Below are positions 1-8,307 of a stretch of DNA of 12,063 nt, piece after piece. How positions within the stretch are numbered: position 1 is the first letter of the stretch; every line of letters starts with the position of its first letter. The position numbers and the translations under genes are program-made. A model generated the notes under the pieces. The model did not search any database. It was not told where the DNA came from and saw only the letters and a program-made list of their open reading frames with translations. Origin of the DNA: Deinococcus rhizophilus (GTDB taxonomy: Bacteria; Deinococcota; Deinococci; Deinococcales; Deinococcaceae); the NCBI RefSeq assembly GCF_030271215.1, contig NZ_JASNGB010000090.1:1-12063 (forward strand), in the 5' to 3' direction.

Positions 1-10
1 AGCCGACTTC

Positions 11-715
11 TCAAGCCTCCATCTGACTTTTGACCCCTAGAGAGCGCACGAAGATGAACACCCGCGCCGCCGGGTCCTTTTTGAAGACCCGCTCCACCAG
101 GTTCTCCGCCTGCTGCCGCTCCCGGTGGTTGATCCGCTGCGCGGGCGTGCCGCCTTGCAGAAACGTCTCGGCCTCGTAGGGGACCAGGGTGTAGCCCGCC
201 CGCCGCACGCTGCGGACCAGCTCGGCGTAGACGGGCTCGGCCGTGTAGTATCCGCTGTCCCTGGTGACGTACCCCTGGGCGGTCGTGGACACGATCTCCG
301 GCCGGAAGGTTTCCCCCGCGAAATAGGAAAAGCCCTCCCGCCGCAGGGCGAGCGCGAGGCGCCGGGCGAACTCGCGGCTCTGCGGGACGTGGTGCGCCTC
401 GTTGAGGATGACGATCCGGCGTCCCCGCGAGGCCGCGACGATGGCGTCCACGGCGTCGACCAGCCGCGCCTCCTTGACGCGGCGCTCTTCTGGCTCGGAG
501 AGTCCGGGAGATCCCGTCCCGAACGTGAAGCTCGCCAGCGCCTCCCGGTGGGCCCCTACCTCGGCCTGCACGAAGCCCAGGACCTGCCGGGCGAGGTGGG
601 TGCCTTCATCCGTGCGGGCCGCCCGGGCTTCCGGCACGACCCGCTCCAGCAGCGCGAGGGCCCGGAGGGGCTGTCCCGCCTGCCGCACCTGTTCGGCGTT
701 CTGTCGGGCGTCCAT
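11..715 (-). pseudogene. ChaN/erythromycin-esterase-like protein, truncated at both ends
   Basis: The readable frame gives 234 residues. Residues 1-70 are helical. Residues 100-225 resemble the ChaN / EreA-like alpha/beta fold, with the motif ILNEAHHVPQ (103-112) and a downstream GETF (134-137); in this family such His and Glu residues line the active or haem site. The Met at 713-715 is unlikely to be the true start: the same frame stays open upstream and gives a plausible protein stretch (PAPITETAAQRDARW) before it, back to about position 780. A lipoprotein signal would be expected there but is missing. At the other end the core strand VFIFV (219-223) is followed by RSLGVKSQMEA and a stop, where relatives continue with a Gly-Tyr-His type segment and more sequence. 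I therefore read this as a remnant that lost its 5' end at the junction with the ABC gene and its 3' end near positions 30-48. Family assignment is by motif only. Confidence 0.55.
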
Positions 716-786
716 CCACCGCGCGTCGCGTTGCGCCGCCGTCTCGGTGATGGGTGCCGGGCGGGGGCCTGCTCCCCCGGCGAGTG

Positions 787-1749
787 ATGGTGGCGGCGCT
801 GGCGGGCGTGCGGCTGGGCCTGTCGCGCGGTCTGGCCCACCTGGGCGAGGTATACGAGCACAGCCTCTTCTTCCAGAACCTCACCGCGTTCCTGGGTCAG
901 CGCCCCAGCGTCGTGGCACCCTCCAGCCCCCGCCCTCTACTGGCGCCTGGCCCCCATACCCTCGCCCTGGAGAACGTGAGCTTTACCTACCCTGGAGCCC
1001 AGAAGCCGGTCTTCGAGGACTTGAACCTGACTCTGCGGGCCGGGGAGACCACTGCGCTGGTGGGCGTGAACGGGGCAGGCAAGACCACCCTGGTCAAGCT
1101 GCTGACCCGCCTGTACGACCCGCAGGGGGGCCGGGTCACCCTGGACGGCGTGGACGTGCGGGAATTCGACCCGGCCGCCTACCGGGGCCAGCTGGGCGTG
1201 GTGTTGCAGGACTTCACCCGTTACCAGCTCAGTGCCCGTGAGAACGTGGCGCTGGGGCGGATCGGGGAAGCTGACGAGGAGACGAGGTTGCAAGGTGCAG
1301 CCAGGCAGGCAAGTGCCCTGGAGCTGATCGAAGGGCTACCGGAAGGCTGGAATACTCTGCTGGGGCGCCAGTTCCACGTGCGCGGGCAGGACCTGTCGGG
1401 TGGACAGTGGCAACGGGTCGCGCTGGCCCGCGCCCTGTACCGTGATGCGCCCATCCTGCTGCGGGACGAGCCGACGGCGGCGCTGGACGCGGAGACGGAA
1501 GCCGAACTGTTCGGCCGCTACCGGGACCTGACGCGGGGGCGCACGACGCTGCTGATCACCCACCGCTTCAACACCGTGCGGATGGCCGACCGCATCGTGG
1601 TGCTGGAGCATGGCCAGGTCATCGAGGACGGCACCCACGCCGAATTGCTGCGGCGGGGCGGGCGCTATGCCGAGATGTACGCCCTCCAGGCCGAGGGGTA
1701 CCGCTCTGCCGAGGAACAGGCCCCGCAGATGCCTGAGGCCTTGGGCTGA
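787..1749 (+). pseudogene. ABC exporter ATPase domain, membrane domain lost
   Basis: From the first ATG (787) this reads 320 residues. Full-length exporter half-transporters have about 580-600, with six membrane helices before the ATPase. Only the tail of the membrane domain remains (residues 1-40, ending with YEHSLFFQNL). The nucleotide-binding domain is otherwise complete: Walker A GVNGAGKTT at 93-101 (Lys99), Q-loop Gln141, signature LSGGQ at 203-207, Walker B at 223-228 and switch His259 (ITHRF). Walker B reads ILLRDEP: an Arg (226, codon CGG) replaces the usual hydrophobic residue directly before Asp227-Glu228, a change expected to harm nucleotide binding or hydrolysis. A GTG at 754 is in frame, but neither start has a ribosome binding site and the preceding bases belong to the ChaN-like gene on the other strand. 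Without its membrane part the protein cannot transport on its own. The ATPase assignment is sure; the pseudogene status is inferred. Confidence 0.85.
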
Positions 1750-1778
1750 CCCCAGCCCAGATTGACCCCAGCCCAGAT
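1747..1778. repeat. Perfect tandem duplication of 16 bases
   Basis: TGACCCCAGCCCAGAT occurs twice without a gap (1747-1762 and 1763-1778). The first copy contains the stop codon of the ABC gene. The join creates TTGACC at 1762-1767, which lies where a -35 box for the toxin-antitoxin genes would be. Confidence 0.95.
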
Positions 1779-1789
1779 TCAGGTAGACT
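1762..1789 (+). promoter_or_regulatory. Candidate housekeeping-sigma promoter of the toxin-antitoxin operon
   Basis: TTGACC (1762-1767, five of six consensus bases) is followed after 16 bases by TAGACT (1784-1789, four of six). Transcription would begin near 1796, giving a short leader before the antitoxin start at 1824. The -35 box straddles the join of the 16-base duplication. Without the second copy the hexamer would be CTGACC. Prediction from sequence only. Confidence 0.45.
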
Positions 1790-1796
1790 TCTGCCG

Positions 1797-1815
1797 ACTG
1801 GTCAGCACTGGTCAG
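1797..1815 (+). promoter_or_regulatory. Direct repeat ACTGGTCAG x2, possible antitoxin operator
   Basis: ACTGGTCAG occurs at 1797-1805 and 1807-1815, a spacing of 10 bases or one helical turn. It lies just downstream of the candidate promoter. Phd/YefM-type antitoxins usually repress their own operon by binding repeats at this place, so an operator role is plausible. The second copy runs into the ribosome binding site GGAGG (1815-1819) of the antitoxin gene. Confidence 0.4.
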
Positions 1816-1823
1816 GAGGAGTC

Positions 1824-2069
1824 ATGAAGGAAGCCTGGAAATTGCAGGACGCCAAGGCCCGCTTCAGTGAACTGGTAGACGCCGCGCTGGAGGAAGGACC
1901 CCAGACGGTCACCCGGCGTGGGGAGAAGACAGTCGTCGTGATTCCGTATCAGGAGTTCGTGCGCTTGACGCAGGCCGAGACCACCCTGGACGACGCCCTG
2001 GGCGGAGCATCCGAGGAACTGATCTTTGAGCGGGACCGTACACCTGTACCTGCCGTCACGCTGGAATGA
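1824..2069 (+). CDS. Type II antitoxin, Phd/YefM family
   Basis: An 81-residue protein, the usual size for Phd/YefM antitoxins. The N-terminal part (about 1-55) carries the family pattern: WKLQDAKARFSELVDAAL, then a turn with TVTRRGEKTVVVIPYQEF. In this family that region dimerises and binds operator DNA. The C-terminal tail (about 56-81, acidic and proline-containing) would be the segment that wraps and blocks the toxin. The start is set by GGAGG at 1815-1819, four bases before the ATG. The stop TGA overlaps the toxin ATG (ATGA), so the two genes are translationally coupled with antitoxin first. It probably represses its own promoter through the direct repeats just upstream. Function as antitoxin of the adjacent PIN protein is inferred from family and gene order, and I consider it secure. 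Confidence 0.92.
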   Translation: MKEAWKLQDAKARFSELVDAALEEGPQTVTRRGEKTVVVIPYQEFVRLTQAETTLDDALGGASEELIFERDRTPVPAVTLE

Positions 2070-2494
2070 TGTATCTGCTCGACACCAACGTCATCAGCGA
2101 GCGCACCCGGCCCCGCCCCGACGAACGCGTCCGGGCCTGGCTCAGAGCGCACCGGGTCGGGGAGACCTACCTCAGCGTCATCACGCTGGCAGAACTGGAG
2201 CAGGGCATCCTGCGGCTGGGCGATACCCGGCGGGGGGCGGCCCTGCAGGAGTTTCTGAGCGGTGTGGAGGTGCAGTTCACGGGCCGGGTCCTGCCCATCG
2301 ACCGGGCGGTGGCGCGTACCTGGGCGGGGATGACCGCGCAGGCGCTCGCGGCGGGCAAGCCCCTGGGCTACGCGGACTCGCTGATCGCGGCGACGGCGCT
2401 GACCTATGGGTTGACGGTCGTGACCCGCAATGTCGCGGACTTCGAGGCCGCACGGGTCAAGGTCGTCAATCCGTGGGAGGGCGCAGAACTGTAA
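2066..2494 (+). CDS. Type II toxin, PIN-domain ribonuclease (VapC-like)
   Basis: A 142-residue single PIN domain. The acidic residues that bind the metal are visible: Asp6 in LLDTNVISE, Glu43 in TLAELEQGI, Asp104 in GYADSLIAA and Asp125 in RNVADFE. All four are intact, so the nuclease should be active. VapC-type proteins cleave specific RNAs (tRNA or rRNA) and stop translation until the antitoxin is restored; the target here cannot be told. The start at 2066 overlaps the antitoxin stop by four bases. A second in-frame ATG follows at once (2069), and either could be used. The Phd/YefM-type antitoxin paired with a PIN toxin is a common mixed arrangement. Chromosomal and plasmid modules look alike, so role (stabilisation, phage defence or stress) is open. 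Confidence 0.93.
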   Translation: MMYLLDTNVISERTRPRPDERVRAWLRAHRVGETYLSVITLAELEQGILRLGDTRRGAALQEFLSGVEVQFTGRVLPIDRAVARTWAGMTAQALAAGKPLGYADSLIAATALTYGLTVVTRNVADFEAARVKVVNPWEGAEL

Positions 2495-2511
2495 GGGGGC
2501 GGTTCAGTCCG

Positions 2512-2530
2512 GCTGGGGCGTGGCCCCAGC
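2512..2530 (+). terminator. Hairpin after the toxin gene
   Basis: GCTGGGGC (2512-2519), loop GTG, GCCCCAGC (2523-2530): a perfect 8-base-pair GC-rich stem 18 bases after the toxin stop. No run of T follows on either strand, so it is not a canonical intrinsic terminator. It lies between convergent genes and could serve both. The rest of 2495-2617 shows nothing else I can name. Confidence 0.4.
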
Positions 2531-2617
2531 TATGTAAAGGTTCTCTCCGCGCCGACTCTCGTCACCTCGTGGCCCTGAACTGGTCCCGATCAGCCTCGTT
2601 CTGCAATTCCTACGCGG

Positions 2618-4418
2618 CTACCGGGCCGTGTAGAGCTTGCGGCCCTGCACGTCCTTGACGGTGACCACCAGCGGCCGGGAGAAGTGGGGGCTGCGCACCG
2701 TCAGAACACCCCCCCTCTTCGCGCAACCACGCGGCATCCAGCAGCACCGTGATTCCCCGTTCATCCGGTTGGCCGAGGTTCTGCAGCCACACCACGTCCT
2801 TGACGTCCACCTCTCCGACTTCTGTCCGAAGACGAATGGCCGACAGCGTCACCAGGCCCTTGCCGGGCACCTGGGCCGACCGGTAGAAGCCGCCCCGAAC
2901 ATGGAACGACCCCACCATCTCCCCGGGAATATGCAGCAGGGGCTGCCCCGCCGCGTACCCCGCGATGACCGGGTCGAGCAGCGGGGCCACAGCGGCACTC
3001 ATGCGCACGGTCAGGGTGCGAACCGCCTCTACCGCCCCCACTGGGGGCGCCTGACCGGGTTGCGGGAAGCGGGCAAGCAGGACCTCCACGGCCACCCCGG
3101 ACCTCCCCAATCCAGCGCCGTTCAGGATCCACCTGATCCAGCAGCAGGCCCGCCAGCGCCCCCAGCTGGTACCCCTCCACCCTCAGACCAGGAGGCGTCA
3201 CCCGGGTGATCTGGTCCAGCCGAACGCCCAGCGCCGCGGGGTCGCCATCCAGGCCCTGCGCCAGCAGGCGCAGGCGCGCCTCGAAGTAGGTGGCCGCGCC
3301 CCACGCCCCGTCCAGCCCTGGATCAGGGCGTCGGCGGCAGAGGTCTGCCCCAGCCGCCCCAGTGCCCGGACCACAGCGGAGGTGCTGTCGGGGGCGTTGC
3401 CGCCTTGCAGGGTCACCCGCGCTTCCTCGACCAGCCGCCGGGCCACGTCGGTCTGCCCCTGGCCTGCCAGGATTCCGCCGATCTCGGCCAGGCTCTGGAC
3501 GCGGAGGGAGACGGGTAAGAGGGTCCGGGCCAGGCGGGCGGCTTCGGCGGCGTGTCCGGCGGTCGCCAGTTCACGGGCGAGGTGCCCACGCATGGTCCAG
3601 GGGAGCGGTGCGGAGGTCGCCACCTGAAACGCCCGCTCAGCGTCTCCCAGCTTGAGCAGCAGGAGGGCGCTGCGGATGCGCACGATGTCTTCGGCACGGT
3701 CTAGGGGAAGCTGCGCCAGAGCCTGACGTGCCAGTTGTGGAAAGCCCGCCTGAGAGAAGGCTTCCGTCACTGTCAGCCAGCGCCCCTGATCTTGGAGGTC
3801 CTTCAGGCTGGGGATCAGTTGCTGTGCCCGGCTCAGAGTCCCCGTGACGGCGACGGTGGGAGCGATGAGGGGAACGAGCCGCGTCCGCTCCTCGGTTGTC
3901 AGGCGTCCGTAGGCTGCCCAGGTCGCGTCCGCCACGGCGCGCACCTCCGCTTTCGGAACCGGAGCGGTCATGGCCACCTGGGTGAGGATGGCCAGAGCCT
4001 GCACGCGTTCCACCGGTGTACCCAGCGTGCCCAGCACCTGCACCGCCGTGTCACTCCCCTGCTGGTGCAAGAACGGCAGGGCCGAAACCGCCCACGTCCG
4101 CACCCGGTCTGGCCGGTCCACCAGGGCCAGGGCACGGCGGGCAGCGTCCACCGCCCCCTGCCGGGCCAGGGCGGGCATGCTCAGCATCACCGCGTCCCGG
4201 CGGGCCTGAGACGGGAGCGGGCGCAGCGCGGCCAGCCAGGTGTCGTGCTGGCCAAGTTCGGCCCGGGCCAGGTGGGGCAACTCGGGCAGCGTGGCACTCG
4301 CGGGCCAGGTCAGCACCTGGGAGGCGACCGCCCGGTGCTCGGCCAGGGTCAGGTCACGCGCTTGGGCACTGGGGAGCAGCAGGGCACCCAGCAGCAGGGC
4401 GGCGGGAAGCAGGCGCAT
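2618..4418 (-). pseudogene. Secreted helical-repeat protein of unknown function, interrupted by three frameshifts
   Basis: Translation from the ATG at 4416-4418 begins MRLLPAALLLGALLLPSAQA, a clean signal peptide cut after Ala20, so the product is exported. Residues 21 to about 370 are alanine/leucine-rich paired helices resembling TPR/HEAT-like solenoids. The protein then changes frame three times. Near 3306-3309 one base is missing from a C run, restoring AATYFEARLRLLAQGLD. Near 3095-3098 there is one extra C, restoring VRVAVEVLLARFPQPG. In the seven-C run 2709-2715 there is one extra C, restoring EEGGVLTVRSPHFSRP. Correcting all three gives exactly 600 codons (599 residues) ending in KLYTAR and TAG at 2618-2620. 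The final 250 residues look beta-rich (GEMVGSFHVRGGFYRS). As it stands, translation stops at 3198 after 406 residues, the last ~35 out of frame. The indels are either real decay or sequencing errors in homopolymers. I do not recognise the family. Confidence 0.8.
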
Positions 4419-4440
4419 GGCTTCAGACTGGCCGACGGGG

Positions 4441-4459
4441 GCTGACGAAGCGTGAGGGG
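4441..4459 (-). promoter_or_regulatory. Shared upstream element, copy 1
   Basis: Plus-strand GCTGACG-AAG-CGTGAGGGG, a near-palindrome (CTGACG facing CGTGAG, one mismatch). It ends 22 bases before the start codon of the helical-repeat gene at 4418. Similar elements precede the genes starting at 6665 and 8220. A regulator site or promoter part is possible. Confidence 0.4.
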
Positions 4460-4527
4460 CACAGAGGCGGGCCCCTGTGCTTGCCCCTTGTAGTCACGCC
4501 GAGCCCTCACACCTAGGGCGCCCTGGT

Positions 4528-5804
<1,277 letters not shown>

Positions 5805-5808
<4 letters not shown>

Positions 5809-6665
5809 TCCAGCCCCTGGATGCCGAGGGTGGCGCGGTACTGGCCTCGGCCAGCTTCCCCGATGAGCAGCAGGCCCACCCGTTCCTTGCCCTCCTGGGT
5901 AAAGCTCCACAGAGAGCTGGTGAGCGTTCCGACATCGGCCCGGTTGCGCATCGTCCACCCTGCTTGCCGCAGTTGCGCGGCGTAGTGGTCGAAGAGAGCT
6001 GTACGCGAGAGCGTGCTCTCGATGCCCGCGTACTGGGTCACGTTGTCGCCCCCGCCGCCCCCACCCCGGGGCGAGACCGTCGCTTCCGCCGGGGGCGTCA
6101 GTTTGGGCAGCGAGCGGACCGGGTTGAAGCGGTCGTCCTGGGAGTAGCGCAGGGCCTCCGCCAGGTTGGGGAAGCGCTGCCGGTTGAGCGCCACTTGGGT
6201 GACTCCTCTCACCACCCGGGTCTGGAAGGACAGTTGCTGATCCGGGTTCTGGCGGTAGTAGGGTCGGCCCCCGATGGGTGTGCTGGGCAGGAAGCCGCCC
6301 TCGGCCATTCCCTCGCCACCTCCAGGAAAGACCTTCCAGCCCGCCTGTGTCAGCACCCGGTCGAAGTGGGCCTGCACCTGGGGGGGCGTCAGGGCGGTGT
6401 CGAAGTAGACCGTGACTCCGGCGGGAAAGGCGGGATCGGAGGTCTCGGTGACCACGCTGCCGACCACCCGGCTCCCCTGGGGCAGGGTGAGGCCGAGGTC
6501 GGCGGGCAGTTGCCGCACCAGCACGCTGGTCTTGAGGGAGGCCGGACCCCACTGGGACGTGACCGCGCGTTCCAGCAGCTCGCGTTCCGGGGACACGGTG
6601 GGCGTCTGCGCGAGGCCGGTGGAGAGCGCGAGAGCACCGAGCAGGACCAGCATCTTGGAGGACAT
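5805..6665 (-). CDS. Secreted protein of unknown function, two-module, paralogue of the gene at 6761
   Basis: A 286-residue protein with a signal peptide (MSSKMLVLLGALALSTGLAQ, cut near 20). Two similar modules are visible, each with a strand pair followed by a helix ending in Gly-Trp: residues 66-115 (VVGSVV, VTVYFDTAL, HFDRVLTQAGW) and 225-283 (LFDHYAAQLRQAGW, SSLWSFTQ, VGLLLIGEAG, YRATLGIQ). A run of six glycines (201-206) links them. The divergent gene at 6761 has the same layout without a signal peptide. The stop overlaps the GTG start of the DUF4139 gene, so both are co-transcribed and coupled. The start is the ATG that leads straight into the signal peptide; no strong ribosome binding site precedes it. 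I do not recognise a named family. Confidence 0.85.
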
Positions 6666-6686
6666 GCCCCAGCGTCACGGGCCGGG

Positions 6687-6704
6687 GCTGACGCGGCGTG
6701 AGGG
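6687..6704 (-). promoter_or_regulatory. Shared upstream element, copy 2
   Basis: Plus-strand GCTGACG-CGG-CGTGAGGG, 21 bases before the start codon at 6665. It has the same order, spacing and position as the copy at 4441. The same 95-base divergent gap also holds the inverted repeat CCAGG (6716-6720) / CCTGG (6728-6732), which could be an operator serving both divergent genes. No clear promoter boxes are seen. Confidence 0.4.
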
Positions 6705-6760
6705 TGGGGTAAAGGCCAGGGCGCCGTCCTGGGGAGGCCGAGGCGCCGTACGCTCGGTGC

Positions 6761-7615
6761 ATGCCCCACACGGAACTGGACGTGTTGCGCCGTGCCATCC
6801 ATGACTTCCTGAGCCACCCACTGGCCACAGTCCAGGTGCATCCGGACGGTCTGCCCCGGACCTGCCCCGCCCCACTTCCCCACCCGCAAGAGTTCACCCT
6901 GGTGGGCAGCGTGGAGGCCAACGTTCTGCCGCATCCGGGCCGCGGCTCGGCCTCGGTGTTCTTCGAGACCCTCCTCGCGGTGGAGGAGGCCCAGCTCCTG
7001 CTGGGTCAGGCCCTGCTCCCCCTAGGCTGGGAAGGCCATCACCACGCCTTCATTCCCCCCAGGGGCTTCGGTCAGGAGTGGGAGGAGCCAGGCCCCGCCG
7101 CCCAGGGGCTCCCGCACTTCTTCCTGCATCACGAGACCCGTTTCGTGGCCGTGCTGCGTGGGCGAAGGGAAGAGGGCCGCACTCTGCTCACCCTCTGCCT
7201 GGAGGGTGGACACGCCTACGACCATTACGTCCAGCGGGGCGACGAACCCTTCTTGCTGCTGCCACTTCTGCTTGCGCCTCCGGGGATCACGGTGCAGCTC
7301 CTCGACAACAGCGCCGGGCGGCCCGGTGAGGTGAGCCACGCGCATACGGCCGCACTGCTAGCGGGACCGGGCTCCACGCCAGGGCTGCAAGACCACTTCG
7401 CGGGCGAACTGGGCCGTCAGGGTTGGACGCTGGAGCAGCAGGCCAGCACCGACTCCCTATGGACCAGTACCTGGCAGCGGGTGACGGGGGCGCAGCGGGA
7501 GACCGGGACCCTGCTGCTGGTGCAGGTCGGACAGGAAGCGTGGAAGGGGAGTTTCGGCGTCCTTCAGCCCCCAGCGGGCCAGGAGGACCTGAATTGGGCT
7601 TCCTTTATCACCTGA
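6761..7615 (+). CDS. Cytoplasmic paralogue of the secreted protein at 5805-6665
   Basis: A 284-residue protein with no signal peptide or membrane segment; it begins MPHTELDVLRRAIHDFL. It shows the same two-module order as its divergent neighbour: HPQEFTLVGSVE (41-52), SASVFFETLL (63-72), LLPLGW (85-90), and then LQDHFAGELGRQGWTL (209-224), SLWTSTWQ (232-239), GTLLLVQVGQ (249-258), WKGSFGVLQP (261-270). The neighbour's matching pieces are VVGSVV, VTVYFDTAL, LTQAGW, LFDHYAAQLRQAGWTM, SLWSFTQ, VGLLLIGEAG and YRATLGIQ. Its middle is rich in His and Leu. No clear ribosome binding site precedes the ATG. It ends eight bases from the convergent gene at 7624. The function is unknown; cytoplasmic location is inferred from the lack of a signal. 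Confidence 0.82.
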   Translation: MPHTELDVLRRAIHDFLSHPLATVQVHPDGLPRTCPAPLPHPQEFTLVGSVEANVLPHPGRGSASVFFETLLAVEEAQLLLGQALLPLGWEGHHHAFIPPRGFGQEWEEPGPAAQGLPHFFLHHETRFVAVLRGRREEGRTLLTLCLEGGHAYDHYVQRGDEPFLLLPLLLAPPGITVQLLDNSAGRPGEVSHAHTAALLAGPGSTPGLQDHFAGELGRQGWTLEQQASTDSLWTSTWQRVTGAQRETGTLLLVQVGQEAWKGSFGVLQPPAGQEDLNWASFIT

Positions 7616-7623
7616 GCACGGGG

Positions 7624-8220
7624 CTAGAACCCAGGCAGGGAGGCCGTGTTGTACCGCACGGGGGGGCGTCCGTCTCCCCAGCCGACCTCCACCCACAGCG
7701 CCGTCGCCCGCTGGACCAACGCCCGCTGTCCCTCGGTGGGCGAATCGAAGATCAGGATGGACATCCCCGTGCCCGGCACGAGTTGGCGGTTCATGCCGGT
7801 GCGCGGCTTCCAGCGCAGGACCTCCTTCCCGAAGCCGTCCCGTAGCACCAGCCAGGCCTGCCACCGCCCGACCTCCTGAAAATCCCGGATGGGTGCCCAG
7901 AGGGTCACGCTGACGGACGCGGGAAAGGTTTCCCAAGAGCTCAGCGCCCGATCGAATTCCTGGGCCGCCCGGACAATCGCGGGATATCGGGGGTCGGTCC
8001 GGGTACACGCCCCTCGCAGGGACTCGGCGGGCGGTCTGAACCACACCTGACGCTGTCCGGCCCGCTGCCTCGCAGCGTTCAATTCCGCCTCCGTTGAAGG
8101 CGTGTCCGGTGTGCGGCAGCTCTGGAGGCGCTCCGCCTGGGTGGGATACAGCAGACGTTCCGGGGAGGGCGCTGGGGCCATGCCCAGGCCACCCGCGAGA
8201 ACGAGCGAGAGGAGCCACAT
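7624..8220 (-). CDS. Secreted protein of unknown function
   Basis: A 198-residue protein from ATG 8218-8220. It starts MWLLSLVLAGGLGMAPAPS, a short signal peptide probably cut after Ala15. A TTG at 8247 is in frame but would place nine polar residues before the signal and abut the shared upstream element; the ATG keeps that element at the same distance as in two other genes. The mature protein has two cysteines (Cys35 in RLQSCRTP and one in LRGACTRTDP) that could form a disulphide. A predicted beta-rich second half follows (VSVTLWAPIRDFQEVGRW, AWLVLRDGFGKEVLRW, MSILIFDSP, LWVEVGWGDG). It is not a lipoprotein, as no lipobox is present. I do not recognise the family. Confidence 0.75.
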   Translation of the reverse strand: MWLLSLVLAGGLGMAPAPSPERLLYPTQAERLQSCRTPDTPSTEAELNAARQRAGQRQVWFRPPAESLRGACTRTDPRYPAIVRAAQEFDRALSSWETFPASVSVTLWAPIRDFQEVGRWQAWLVLRDGFGKEVLRWKPRTGMNRQLVPGTGMSILIFDSPTEGQRALVQRATALWVEVGWGDGRPPVRYNTASLPGF

Positions 8221-8247
8221 AGGCGCACTCTGCCCGACGTTCGCCAA

Positions 8248-8262
8248 GCTGACGTGAGGGGG
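8248..8262 (-). promoter_or_regulatory. Shared upstream element, copy 3 (compact form)
   Basis: Plus-strand GCTGACGTGAGGGGG. The two halves seen apart in copies 1 and 2 are merged here, sharing CG. The CGTGAGGG part starts 34 bases from the start codon at 8220, against 33 and 32 in the other copies. Confidence 0.35.
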
Positions 8263-8307
8263 ACTTCAGAAGGCCCCACCTTTCGAGGTCAGACGCCCAG
8301 GCCCGTC

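Noticed and set aside
3735..4445. Open plus-strand frame opposite the helical-repeat gene
   Set aside because: Composition is typical of antisense shadows (His/Gln/Gly/Arg-rich) and the minus-strand frame has a clear signal peptide.
6006..6021. Perfect inverted repeat CGAGAGC-GT-GCTCTCG
   Set aside because: It lies inside the coding sequence of the secreted protein, with no matching copy elsewhere in the window. Probably chance.
5809..6921. In-frame extension of the DUF4139 gene upstream to 6921, making a 797-residue protein
   Set aside because: The extension overlaps the well-supported secreted gene at 5805-6665 on the same strand and reads as Arg/Pro/Gly-rich noise. A signal peptide right after the GTG at 5808 fixes the real start.
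7921..7934. Inverted repeat GGGAAA-GG-TTTCCC
   Set aside because: Inside the coding sequence of the gene at 7624-8220 and explained by its codons. No reason to call it an operator.
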